Source of the DNA: Fimbriimonas sp038207365
GTDB taxonomy: Bacteria > Armatimonadota > Fimbriimonadia > Fimbriimonadales > Fimbriimonadaceae
Assembly (NCBI GenBank): GCA_038207365.1
Contig: JBBQZV010000007.1
Span: forward strand, 62,001-126,000
Direction of reading: 5' to 3'
DNA length: 64,000 nt
In this document: in pieces, positions 53,048 to 60,911 of the stretch
How positions within the stretch are numbered: position 1 is the first letter of the stretch
How the letters are laid out: each line of letters starts with the position of its first letter
The notes under the pieces: model-generated
What the model was told of the DNA's origin: nothing
Database searches by the model: none
Seen by the model: the letters and a program-made list of their open reading frames with translations, nothing else
Translations under genes and position numbers: made by a program

Positions 53048-54145
53048 ATGCGTGTTCCTTTCTACGATATCAAAGCCCAATACGATGAATTGCAGCAGCC
53101 CCTAGACGCTGCAGTGCATGCCGTGATGTCCAGTGGGATTTACTCAATGGGCGAAAACCACCGCCTCATTGAGCAAGAGCTTGCGGCCCTTCATCAGGTC
53201 AAGCATGGTATTGCTGTTAACTCGGGAACAGATGCGTTGCGAATTATTATGGATGCTGCCGGAATTGGTGCCGGTGACGAAGTAATAACGAGTGCATTTA
53301 CCTTCGTGGCTAGCGTAGAAACGATCGTTCAGACGGGTGCAAGGCCAGTATTTGTAGACATAGATCCTGCCTCATTCTGTATTGATCCCACCAAGATCGA
53401 AGCAGCGATTACACCTAAAACTAAAGCTATTCAACCCATTCATCTCTTTGGCCAACTGGCTGATGTAACTGCGATTACCTCGATAGCGGAACGGCATGGA
53501 CTGCTGGTGCTAGAAGACGCTGCACAAGCAATTGGGAGCACCTTTAACGGCACGCCTGCAGGAAACTTTGGCATTGGAGCAGGCTTTAGTTTCTACATCA
53601 CTAAGAACTTGGGTGCCGCCGGAGATGCGGGGATCATTCTAACTAACGACGACGGAATTGCAGCAGCATGTCGATCGATTCGGATTCACGGAATGGGTCG
53701 AGAACGGTATTACTACGACCACGTTGGATACACCTCCCGTATGGACGAAATACAAGCCGCCATTTTGCGCATCAAGCTTACGAAGTTAACCGAATGGAAC
53801 GATAGAAGGGCCAAGTTGGCTGGAATCTACCAAGAGATTCTTTCCGATACTTCGGTCGTGTTGCCTGCGACTTTGCCTGGCAACAACAACACGTGGCATC
53901 AATTCAGCATCCGTTCAGAGGATAGAGATGCCTTGCAAGGGCATCTGCGAGAGCACGGGATCGATTCTATGATCTATTACCCTGTGCCCATACATTTTCA
54001 TGGTCCGTATAAGGAATACGCAAACGGTCCCGGCTCGCTTCCGGAGTCGGAGCGCGCGGCCAAAGAAATACTTAACCTACCTATCCACCAGCATTTGTCT
54101 GAGGATGCAGTTGCTTACGTCGCTCGGACGATTCGTTCGTTCTGA
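53048..54145 (+). CDS. DegT/DnrJ/EryC1-family PLP aminotransferase
   Basis: A 365-residue sugar aminotransferase of the DegT/DnrJ/EryC1 family. It shows MRVPFYDIKAQYDEL at the N-terminus, the substrate loop AVNSGTDALRI, EVITSAFTFVASVETI, VLEDAAQAIGS (PLP-ring Asp), and the Schiff-base lysine K186 in FYITKNLGAAGDAG. The C-terminal region has the HQFSIR and YYPVPIHF blocks. Such enzymes transfer an amino group to keto-sugar nucleotides for cell-surface glycans. The following genes (acyltransferase, GT2) fit surface polysaccharide synthesis. AGGA lies 13 nt before the ATG. Confidence 0.92.
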   Translation: MRVPFYDIKAQYDELQQPLDAAVHAVMSSGIYSMGENHRLIEQELAALHQVKHGIAVNSGTDALRIIMDAAGIGAGDEVITSAFTFVASVETIVQTGARPVFVDIDPASFCIDPTKIEAAITPKTKAIQPIHLFGQLADVTAITSIAERHGLLVLEDAAQAIGSTFNGTPAGNFGIGAGFSFYITKNLGAAGDAGIILTNDDGIAAACRSIRIHGMGRERYYYDHVGYTSRMDEIQAAILRIKLTKLTEWNDRRAKLAGIYQEILSDTSVVLPATLPGNNNTWHQFSIRSEDRDALQGHLREHGIDSMIYYPVPIHFHGPYKEYANGPGSLPESERAAKEILNLPIHQHLSEDAVAYVARTIRSF

Positions 54146-54204
54146 TACTTTTGGTCCCATGAAACCGAGCCCTCTGGACAAAGGGTTGCCATTTGGGAGG
54201 CGTC

Positions 54205-54210
54205 TATACT
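54205..54210 (+). promoter_or_regulatory. Candidate -10 element of the acyltransferase gene
   Basis: TATACT lies exactly 6 nt before the ATG at 54217. It corrects the start from an upstream in-frame codon at 54193 and suggests a leaderless mRNA. Confidence 0.5.
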
Positions 54211-54216
54211 ATAGGC

Positions 54217-55287
54217 ATGCTAAGGGTTGAGATGCGCAGAGGCGCCGATCTCTTCGAGAGCCTATCGGGCGCTTGGAAAGAGTTGGTTAAGCTTGCGCCA
54301 GCTGCAACTCCTTTTCAAACTTTTGAGTGGCAACAAACCTGGTGGCGATATTACGGTGGATTGAGAGAACCGCTGGCTGCCGCGGTCTTTGAAGGGGACG
54401 ATTTGGTGGGCTTAATGCCCTTCTTTCGTACCAAAGGACCATGGAGAACACTGAGGCCGATGGGAATGGGCCCTTCTGATTACCTCCATCCGCTTGCGAT
54501 CGACGGTTATGAATCGGCAGTGTCCGAGGGAATTGTGGAGGCCATCAGGTCCACGAAGAACATTGACTTAGTGGACCTTCACCAAATTCGTGAAACCCAA
54601 GCTTTTGCCGATGCGTTTGTTGGCACGAGGATTGAACAAGCAACTTGCCTGGTTCTGGATCTGCCAAAGACATATGAGGCGTACCTAGAGACATTGGGTA
54701 AAAGCCTTCGATATGACGTCCGGAAATTGGACAAGTCGCTTTTTAAAACTGGGAAGGCGAAGATCGAACGTGTTGTTCCCGAACAAATCAACCAGGGAAT
54801 GGACATCTTATTCGAGCAGCACAAGCTTAGATGGCGAAAGAGGGGTCTACCTGGGGCATTCTTGGGAAGGGCCATCAACTTCCATAAAGCCTGGGCGGCT
54901 CAGGCTGCACAAAATCAGTGGCTTTGGCTCAGCATCCTGACGCTAGAAGGTACGCCAATTGGGGCGATCTATGCGATGGCACTTGGTAAGACCGCTTATT
55001 ACTATCAAGCAGGCTTCAATCCTGAAAAGGGATCTGTCTCACCCGGAACCTTGCTCGTCGCGCATACCATTAGGCAAGCGATTGAAGAGGAAATGCAGCA
55101 TTTTGACTTTATGCGTGGAGACGAACCCTACAAACGTCGATGGAAGCCACAACATATCCACCGGAACATTCGATTGATAGCATCGCAACCCGGTGTTCTT
55201 GGTAATCTTGGTTCCTCGTGGAACCAGGCTGGAAGTCTTGTCGAAGGTCGGGTCAGGGCTCGCTTGGAGGGTCGCGGTTTGATATGA
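54217..55287 (+). CDS. FemAB/BcsL-like GNAT acyltransferase
   Basis: From the ATG at 54217 the product is 356 residues. It has the double-GNAT fold of CelD/BcsL and FemAB relatives: FQTFEWQQTWWRYYGG near residue 38, LVGLMPFFRTKGPWRTLRPM, then the acetyltransferase core TLGKSLRYDVRKLDKSLFKT and ILTLEGTPIGAIYAMALG, and a terminal FDFMRGDEPYKRRWKPQ. Relatives modify exopolysaccharide or peptidoglycan bridges. The TATACT hexamer 6 nt upstream fixes this start. It lies between the DegT aminotransferase and a GT2 gene, which fits glycan decoration. Confidence 0.82.
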   Translation: MLRVEMRRGADLFESLSGAWKELVKLAPAATPFQTFEWQQTWWRYYGGLREPLAAAVFEGDDLVGLMPFFRTKGPWRTLRPMGMGPSDYLHPLAIDGYESAVSEGIVEAIRSTKNIDLVDLHQIRETQAFADAFVGTRIEQATCLVLDLPKTYEAYLETLGKSLRYDVRKLDKSLFKTGKAKIERVVPEQINQGMDILFEQHKLRWRKRGLPGAFLGRAINFHKAWAAQAAQNQWLWLSILTLEGTPIGAIYAMALGKTAYYYQAGFNPEKGSVSPGTLLVAHTIRQAIEEEMQHFDFMRGDEPYKRRWKPQHIHRNIRLIASQPGVLGNLGSSWNQAGSLVEGRVRARLEGRGLI

Positions 55288-55311
55288 CTCCAAATCAAAC
55301 CTGCAATTGCT

Positions 55312-56010
55312 ATGTCTGATCCATCAAGAAAAAGTGTTGCTATTATTATTCCCGCGTTCAACGAAGAACAGCGGATTCTAAACGTTCTTTACGCTGCCAA
55401 AGCATCGAAGCTGAAGTCAGAAATTATTGTTGTCGACGATGGCAGCTCTGACCACACTGCGGAAATTGCCCGCTCAGTTGAAGGTGTGCGAGTTCTTAAG
55501 CTCAAGGGTAACCGCGGTAAGGGCGGTGCTCTGGTCGCCGGAGTTCAAGCAACAAAGGCAGGCATTGTCGCTTTTGTCGATGCAGATCTCGGTGGTTTAC
55601 AAGGTCAGCACATTGACGATATCATTCGACCCCTCCTATATGACCAGTGCGACATGTGCGTTGGCATTTTTAGAGGCGGCAAAGTGTGGAGCGATATGGC
55701 TCAGAGAATCACGCCGTACTTGAGTGGTCAAAGAGCCCTAAAGCGCGAACTCTTTGAGGCTGTTCCCTTTGTCGGTGAGTTGCGGATGGGAGTCGAGATG
55801 GCTCTAACGAGTGCTGCTGAAAAACGGAAGGCGAAAGTCATTCGGGTTCTTCTTACCGGTGTCAGTAATTGTGCCAAAGAGCAGAAGATGGGCATTATGA
55901 AGGGTCTCAAGGCTCGCGGCATCATGTATATGGAAATTACTGAGGCCATGGTAAAGACTCGTCGACGCAGACCACCGCGACGCCGGGGCAAACGACCCAC
56001 TTGGCTTTAG
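55312..56010 (+). CDS. GT2-family glycosyltransferase (DPM1-like) with basic tail
   Basis: A 232-residue inverting glycosyltransferase. It begins VAIIIPAFNEEQRILNVL and shows EIIVVDDGSSDHTAEIAR and the metal-binding AFVDADLGG. A loop GNRGKGGALVAGVQATKAG is typical of polyprenyl-phosphate mannosyl/glucosyl transferases. It has no membrane helices. The last 20 residues are strongly basic (TRRRRPPRRRGKRPT), possibly for membrane-surface binding. It starts 24 bp after the acyltransferase stop and is probably in that operon. The sugar donor is unknown. Confidence 0.87.
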   Translation: MSDPSRKSVAIIIPAFNEEQRILNVLYAAKASKLKSEIIVVDDGSSDHTAEIARSVEGVRVLKLKGNRGKGGALVAGVQATKAGIVAFVDADLGGLQGQHIDDIIRPLLYDQCDMCVGIFRGGKVWSDMAQRITPYLSGQRALKRELFEAVPFVGELRMGVEMALTSAAEKRKAKVIRVLLTGVSNCAKEQKMGIMKGLKARGIMYMEITEAMVKTRRRRPPRRRGKRPTWL

Positions 56011-56100
56011 CATCCACCCCTCCTTCGGCGGTACAATTGGTATTGATCCGGGATCGGTTTGGCCAGGTTGGCTAGCCCAACCGGCAGGGAAACGTCAAAG

Positions 56101-57636
56101 ATGCCGTCTACCATTAAATCCACTCCCCATATGAATTTCGATACTGCAGGCGAAGTCGTCTACAACCCTTCCGTTGAGATGCTAATCGCAGATTGTCTTG
56201 AGCAGGACGGCTGCAAACTCACACAAAGTGGTGCTGTAGTAGCCTATTCAGGCAAATATACGGGCCGAACACCTAAGGACAAACACGTTGTTCGTGATCC
56301 AAGCTCAGAGGAGCACATTTGGTGGGAGAACAACAACCCCCTCTCGCCTTCAACATTTGCGCGGATTGAAGGGAAATTCGAGGATTACGTTGAAGGGAAG
56401 AAGCTCTATATTATTGACACCTATGGAGGAGCTGACCCCGATCATCAAATTAAGGTTCGTTTTGTCCTAGAAAGGCCATACCACGCACTCTTTATGAAGC
56501 AGTTGCTCATTCGGCCTAACCCTACGGAGTTGGCTGAGTTTGTGCCGGAATGGACGGTGGTCGACTTCGGGAAGATGAAGATGGATCCTGAGGTTGATGG
56601 CACACGTGGGGAAGCCGTCATTGCCTTAAATTTCGAGACCCGGAAAGTCTTAATCGCTGGCACGGAATACGCGGGCGAAATGAAGAAATCGGTGTTCACG
56701 ATCATGAACTACCTTTTGCCTCTCAAGCGGGTCCTGAGCATGCACTGCTCAGCGAATATTGGGCTGCAAGGCGACACCGCTCTCTTTTTTGGCCTGAGCG
56801 GAACCGGGAAAACGACTCTTTCAACCGATTACCACCGGCGACTGATCGGAGATGATGAACATGGATGGACGGAAAGTGGAGTTTTCAATATCGAAGGTGG
56901 ATGCTACGCCAAATGCATCAAGCTCAGTCAGGAAGGTGAACCCGAGATTTGGAACGCCATCCGCCCGGGATCAATCCTTGAAAATGTGACACTTCTCGAA
57001 GGCAATATTCCTGATTTCGATGACGCATCCCTTACCGAGAACACACGAGTTGCCTATCCGCTTGAGTTTATTCCCAATGCTCAGATCCCCAGCATTGGAG
57101 GTCATCCTAAGAATATTGTCTTCCTAACGTGTGATGCACTTGGTGTTTTGCCTCCAATCTCAAAGCTGACTCCTGAGCAATCCATCATGTATTTCCTTAA
57201 TGGATATACAGCTAAAGTCGCGGGTACTGAGGCCGGAGTCACGGAACCTACGATTACCTTTTCAGCTTGTTTTGGCCAACCCTTTCTCCCTTTACCTCCC
57301 AAGGTTTACGCACAACTGCTAAAAGAGAAGATCGAAGAACACGGCGCGAAGGTTTGGCTGGTAAACACAGGTTGGACTGGTGGATCCTATGGAGTGGGGA
57401 ATCGGATCAAACTTCGATTTACACGGGCCATGCTTCAAGCAGCTTTTGATGGTGCTCTCGATGGTATTGATTTCGAAGCAGACTCGATTTTCGGACTGCA
57501 AGTGCCTACCTCATGCCCCGACGTTCCTACTGAGTTATTACGACCCAGAAATACGTGGACCGACCCAGAAGCCTACGATCAAAAGGCGCTGGAATTGAAG
57601 GCAATGTTCGAGGCAAACTACGCGAAATTTTGCTAA
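56101..57636 (+). CDS. pckA: Phosphoenolpyruvate carboxykinase (ATP)
   Basis: A 511-residue ATP-dependent PEP carboxykinase, converting oxaloacetate and ATP to PEP, CO2 and ADP in gluconeogenesis. Features: YSGKYTGRTPKDKHVV near the N-terminus, the kinase-1 P-loop GLSGTGKTTLSTD starting at residue 231, the following metal-binding LIGDDEHGWTESGVFNIEGG, and the R-containing substrate segment NTRVAYPLEFI. The start is placed at 56101, as the preceding in-frame codons look unlike the family. Spacing from the GT2 gene is 90 bp, so it is probably expressed separately. Confidence 0.96.
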   Translation: MPSTIKSTPHMNFDTAGEVVYNPSVEMLIADCLEQDGCKLTQSGAVVAYSGKYTGRTPKDKHVVRDPSSEEHIWWENNNPLSPSTFARIEGKFEDYVEGKKLYIIDTYGGADPDHQIKVRFVLERPYHALFMKQLLIRPNPTELAEFVPEWTVVDFGKMKMDPEVDGTRGEAVIALNFETRKVLIAGTEYAGEMKKSVFTIMNYLLPLKRVLSMHCSANIGLQGDTALFFGLSGTGKTTLSTDYHRRLIGDDEHGWTESGVFNIEGGCYAKCIKLSQEGEPEIWNAIRPGSILENVTLLEGNIPDFDDASLTENTRVAYPLEFIPNAQIPSIGGHPKNIVFLTCDALGVLPPISKLTPEQSIMYFLNGYTAKVAGTEAGVTEPTITFSACFGQPFLPLPPKVYAQLLKEKIEEHGAKVWLVNTGWTGGSYGVGNRIKLRFTRAMLQAAFDGALDGIDFEADSIFGLQVPTSCPDVPTELLRPRNTWTDPEAYDQKALELKAMFEANYAKFC

Positions 57637-57710
57637 AGTTTCTTTAGGAATTGCTGACTTCGATTAAAGAGTCTTGTGCCCTGAATAAACGATAACCGGA
57701 TTGTCGGCCA

Positions 57711-57716
57711 TACTTT
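57711..57716 (+). promoter_or_regulatory. Candidate -10 element of the first GYF_2 gene
   Basis: TACTTT lies exactly 6 nt before the ATG at 57723. No Shine-Dalgarno site is present. Confidence 0.4.
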
Positions 57717-57722
57717 ATCTCA

Positions 57723-58217
57723 ATGGGCTACTACGTTCTAGGCGATCAGGGGCAAAAGTACGGGCCCGCTGACATACCAACACTTAATCAATGGATCGCA
57801 GAAGGAAGAATCGTTCCTCACACTATGTTGCAGGACGAGGCCTCAGGTGGAATGATCGCCGCATCCACGATTCCTGGCCTACTGTTTCTGCCTACAGCGT
57901 CCCCTGTTTCCAGCAATTATCCACGGTACAACCAGGCACCACAGTACCAAGCACCAGCCTACACATCTAGTTCGGGCAGTTCAGATAATGGCCCTATCAC
58001 ATTAGCTTTTGCGATGGCCCTGGTTTCTCCTATACTTTCCTTCTTTCTTCCAATTGGAGGTCTTTTAACAGCCATGTGGGGAATCCGATCAGCAATCAGG
58101 GCAAAAGATAATGGACACCCGCTTGGAGTAATTGCTATTGTCGCCTGTGGTGTGGCCATCGCATTTTGGGGATTTATACGCATTGCCGGCATCGGGCGCG
58201 GAATGTTTTTGCGGTGA
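57723..58217 (+). CDS. GYF_2-domain membrane protein (first of two paralogues)
   Basis: A 164-residue protein. Residues 1-60 are a GYF_2 domain (GYYVLGDQGQKYGPADIPTL, NQWIAEGRIVP, TMLQDEASG), which usually binds proline-rich partners. A Pro/Tyr/Gln-rich linker follows, then two membrane segments (TLAFAMALVSPILSFFLPI and GVIAIVACGVAIAFWGF). The second gene at 58322 encodes a homologous GYF_2 domain, so the pair arose by duplication. The role is unknown. Confidence 0.8.
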   Translation: MGYYVLGDQGQKYGPADIPTLNQWIAEGRIVPHTMLQDEASGGMIAASTIPGLLFLPTASPVSSNYPRYNQAPQYQAPAYTSSSGSSDNGPITLAFAMALVSPILSFFLPIGGLLTAMWGIRSAIRAKDNGHPLGVIAIVACGVAIAFWGFIRIAGIGRGMFLR

Positions 58218-58309
58218 GAGATTTGGTGCCTCGATTAGATTTCGTTTGTCAGACGAGTCGCTTTTTCATAATCTAGAGCATAGTCACGCACGATTAGCTA
58301 AAGTTGCGC

Positions 58310-58315
58310 TATCCT
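58310..58315 (+). promoter_or_regulatory. Candidate -10 element of the second GYF_2 gene
   Basis: TATCCT lies 6 nt before a GTG at 58322, the position at which homology to the first paralogue begins. This supports a leaderless GTG start over the upstream TTG. Confidence 0.5.
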
Positions 58316-58321
58316 TTACGC

Positions 58322-58843
58322 GTGCGCTATTTCGTGATTGGTGATGACGGACAGAAGTACGGGCCGGCAGATGTTGCTACTCTAAATTCTTGGATTACAG
58401 AGGGCCGGTTACTTCCTACTCAACAACTTGAGGACGAATCCTCAGGGCTCAGGATTGCTGCTTCTGCGGTTCAGGGTTTGACCTTTCCTGTGCCATCTGC
58501 GCAACCCGTACCTGGGGGTCAGCCTGGAGCTTCTGGGAATCCTTATGCGGCTGGCCAACCGTATCAGCAGACGTATCCACGTGGAGGCTCTGCGTATGGA
58601 GACGACGGGTCAGAGGACGTTAAGAAAGCATGGATCTATGCTGTACTTGGCTTTATTTGCTGCCTCTTCCTTCACATCCCTGCACTCATTTATGCCAGCA
58701 AGGCGCAGAGCAAAGGTAACTCCGGAGCGACTGCTCCGAAAATCTTCAGCATCGTTATTCTCTGTATCCAAATCCTTTGGTCCGGGTATAGCATTATGAA
58801 TTTCATCAATCATCCGCCAACCGGAACTACATTCCCTCGTTAA
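58322..58843 (+). CDS. GYF_2-domain membrane protein (second of two paralogues)
   Basis: From the GTG at 58322 the product is 173 residues. The GYF_2 domain (RYFVIGDDGQKYGPADVATL) aligns with the first paralogue from its first residue. A longer Pro/Gly/Tyr linker (GGQPGASGNPYAAGQPYQQT) precedes two membrane segments (IYAVLGFICCLFLHIPALIY and KIFSIVILCIQILWSGYSIM). A strong terminator follows. Each paralogue seems to have its own leaderless promoter. The function is unknown. Confidence 0.78.
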   Translation: MRYFVIGDDGQKYGPADVATLNSWITEGRLLPTQQLEDESSGLRIAASAVQGLTFPVPSAQPVPGGQPGASGNPYAAGQPYQQTYPRGGSAYGDDGSEDVKKAWIYAVLGFICCLFLHIPALIYASKAQSKGNSGATAPKIFSIVILCIQILWSGYSIMNFINHPPTGTTFPR

Positions 58844-58868
58844 GCATTGATTTGACTTGAACCATGGA

Positions 58869-58901
58869 AATCGCCTGTACTTAGGTGCAGGCGATTTTTT
58901 T
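58869..58901 (+). terminator. Rho-independent terminator after the second GYF_2 gene
   Basis: A 12-bp stem (arms 58869-58880 and 58885-58896, one G-T pair) with a 4-nt loop, followed by a run of seven T. Confidence 0.88.
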
Positions 58902-58926
58902 GTTAGTCGCCACGTAGACACAAACC

Positions 58927-59994
58927 GTGAACCTATTTTCACCGCTTCAGATTCGTGACATTACCCTCCGCAATCGGATTGCGGTGTCACCTATGTGCCA
59001 ATACTCTAGCTCGGACGGGTTTGCTAGTGATTGGCACCTAGTCCACTTGGGAAGTCGCGCAGTTGGGGGTGCCGGCATGGTTATGCTTGAAGCAACTGCG
59101 GTAGTTTCTGAGGGTCGAATTTCACCTGATGATCTTGGAATTTGGAAAGACGAGCACATCGACAAACTGAAACAGATCAGTACGTTCTTGAAGGAGCATG
59201 GCTCTTCGCCAGCAATCCAACTTGCTCACGCCGGTCGAAAGGCATCAATGCCGAAGCCTTGGGACGTCAGGCGAAATGCTGTGCCCGTCGATGACGGCGG
59301 TTGGGACCAAGTGTACGGACCAAGCGCGTTGCCTTTTGCGGCGGGATATCTCACTCCTGTTCAAATGACACGTAAAGACATCGAGTCGGTCATTGAAGCG
59401 TTTGCTGATGCCGCTCAACGTTCGCTGGCAGCCGGATTTGAGATCATCGAACTCCATGCTGCTCACGGTTATCTCATGCACCAATTTTTATCGCCGCTAA
59501 GCAATCAGCGCACCGATGAATTTGGCGGCAGTTACGAAAATCGGACGCGCCTAGTCAAGCAAGTGGCTACCCGTTTGCGCCAAGTGTGGCCCGAATCGTT
59601 ACCGCTAATCGTTCGGATATCCGCGACCGATTGGGTCGAAGGTGGTTGGACTCCCGATCAGTCGATAAGGCTTTCACAAGAGCTCAAGGAGCTTGGAGTG
59701 GATATGATTGACTGCTCAAGTGGCGGTAACTTAGCTAGAGCAACGATACCCGTCGGTCCAGGTTATCAAGTGCCATTTGCCGAGAGCATTCGCAAGGCAG
59801 GGGTCCCGTCCATAGCCGTTGGGCTCATCACCGATGCGAGCCAGGCAAATGAAATTGTGACGAGTGGCCAGGCTGACGTTGTTATGCTTGCTCGAGAACT
59901 ACTCAGAGATCCTTACTGGCCGTTACATGCTGCTCTTGCCCTGGGAATCGACATACCTTGGCCCGACCAGTATGCTCGTGCTAAGCCCTTGTAA
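58927..59994 (+). CDS. YqjM-type old yellow enzyme (NADPH:flavin ene-reductase)
   Basis: A 355-residue FMN-dependent ene-reductase of the YqjM/NamA class. Features include PMCQYSSSDGFASDWHLVHL with the Cys that tunes flavin potential, AIQLAHAGRKASM, IELHAAHGYLMHQFLSPLSN with the catalytic His pair, and RTDEFGGSYENR. The substrate of such enzymes is an activated alkene. The start is a GTG at 58927; no Shine-Dalgarno or TANNNT signal is obvious. The gene follows the terminator by 25 bp. Confidence 0.93.
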   Translation: MNLFSPLQIRDITLRNRIAVSPMCQYSSSDGFASDWHLVHLGSRAVGGAGMVMLEATAVVSEGRISPDDLGIWKDEHIDKLKQISTFLKEHGSSPAIQLAHAGRKASMPKPWDVRRNAVPVDDGGWDQVYGPSALPFAAGYLTPVQMTRKDIESVIEAFADAAQRSLAAGFEIIELHAAHGYLMHQFLSPLSNQRTDEFGGSYENRTRLVKQVATRLRQVWPESLPLIVRISATDWVEGGWTPDQSIRLSQELKELGVDMIDCSSGGNLARATIPVGPGYQVPFAESIRKAGVPSIAVGLITDASQANEIVTSGQADVVMLARELLRDPYWPLHAALALGIDIPWPDQYARAKPL

Positions 59995-60023
59995 GCGGCT
60001 CACGCGGGGCAACGTTTTGATAA

Positions 60024-60048
60024 AGTAGCCGATAACACATCGGCTACT
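60024..60048. terminator. Inverted repeat between convergent genes
   Basis: A perfect 10-bp stem (AGTAGCCGAT at 60024 with ATCGGCTACT at 60039) and a 5-nt loop. It sits between the ene-reductase and phosphatase stops; on the minus strand it is followed by TTTATC, so it probably ends the phosphatase operon. Confidence 0.55.
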
Positions 60049-60059
60049 GGAAATCGAGA

Positions 60060-60884
60060 CTACTGTTGCGAGACAACGTCGTCGATACGAACAACCAATA
60101 CGGTGGTATTGTCGCTGCCGCCACCAAGAAGTGCTTGACCAACAAGGGTCCAGGCTGCTTCCGCAAGTGGCTTAGTCCGCAAAATTTCACCGATCGTATC
60201 GTCGCTAACATGGTTGATCAATCCATCGCTGCATAGCAAGAACACGTCTCCCGCCTTAAGATCGAAGGCTTCGACATCTGGCTTTACATCGCCCTCGGTT
60301 CCGATCGCACGTGTTAGTACGTGCTTGTAGGGGTGAGTCTCAACCTCTTCAGGACGGAGCATGCCAGCTCTTATAGCTTCTTCGACCCAAGTGTGATCGT
60401 GAGTCAGCATGAGAAGCTCACCGTTGCGCAATCGGTAAATACGACTATCACCAACTTGAACGGCATAGGCGATGTCTTGAATAAGTATCAAACCACTTAA
60501 AGTGGTTCCCATCCCTTTTCTGCTTGGAATAGCACGTCCAACATCAACGACAAATCGATTAGCTGCTTGGACGCCAGAGACCATCGCCATTATTGGCTCC
60601 GCTGAGGGATGGTGGAGGTAAACGTCGATGAAGGTTTTGCAGGCAAGCTCGCTGGCAATTTGCCCGGCTGCGTGTCCACCCATTCCATCGCACACTAAGA
60701 ACACAAGTCCACGGCTAGCGAGGGTGGCAGCATCCTCAGCCATGTAATATTCGTATTTATCTTCGTTGTTCTCCCGAACTCGGCCCAGATCAGTCTTGGC
60801 GGCTACTGTTACTTTGGGAAGGAAGCGTAACTCTACGCTTGGAACGAGTTGGTCTGTCGTATATTCAGCGGTGATTTCATCCAT
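60060..60884 (-). CDS. PP2C-family Ser/Thr protein phosphatase
   Basis: A 274-residue metal-dependent phosphatase. All PP2C motifs are present: AKTDLGRVRENNEDKY, FLVCDGMGGHAAGQIASELA, KGMGTTLSGLIL, YAVQVGDSRIYRLRNGEL, THDHTWVEEAIRAG, VFLLCSDGLINHV and GGGSDNTTVLVVRI. It removes phosphate from Ser/Thr. It follows the double-FHA gene by 27 bp, so the two form an operon; the FHA protein is a likely target or partner. No Ser/Thr kinase lies in the window. Confidence 0.93.
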   Translation of the reverse strand: MDEITAEYTTDQLVPSVELRFLPKVTVAAKTDLGRVRENNEDKYEYYMAEDAATLASRGLVFLVCDGMGGHAAGQIASELACKTFIDVYLHHPSAEPIMAMVSGVQAANRFVVDVGRAIPSRKGMGTTLSGLILIQDIAYAVQVGDSRIYRLRNGELLMLTHDHTWVEEAIRAGMLRPEEVETHPYKHVLTRAIGTEGDVKPDVEAFDLKAGDVFLLCSDGLINHVSDDTIGEILRTKPLAEAAWTLVGQALLGGGSDNTTVLVVRIDDVVSQQ

Positions 60885-60911
60885 GGGTCTTAGTTGTTTG
60901 CGTGCCGAAGA

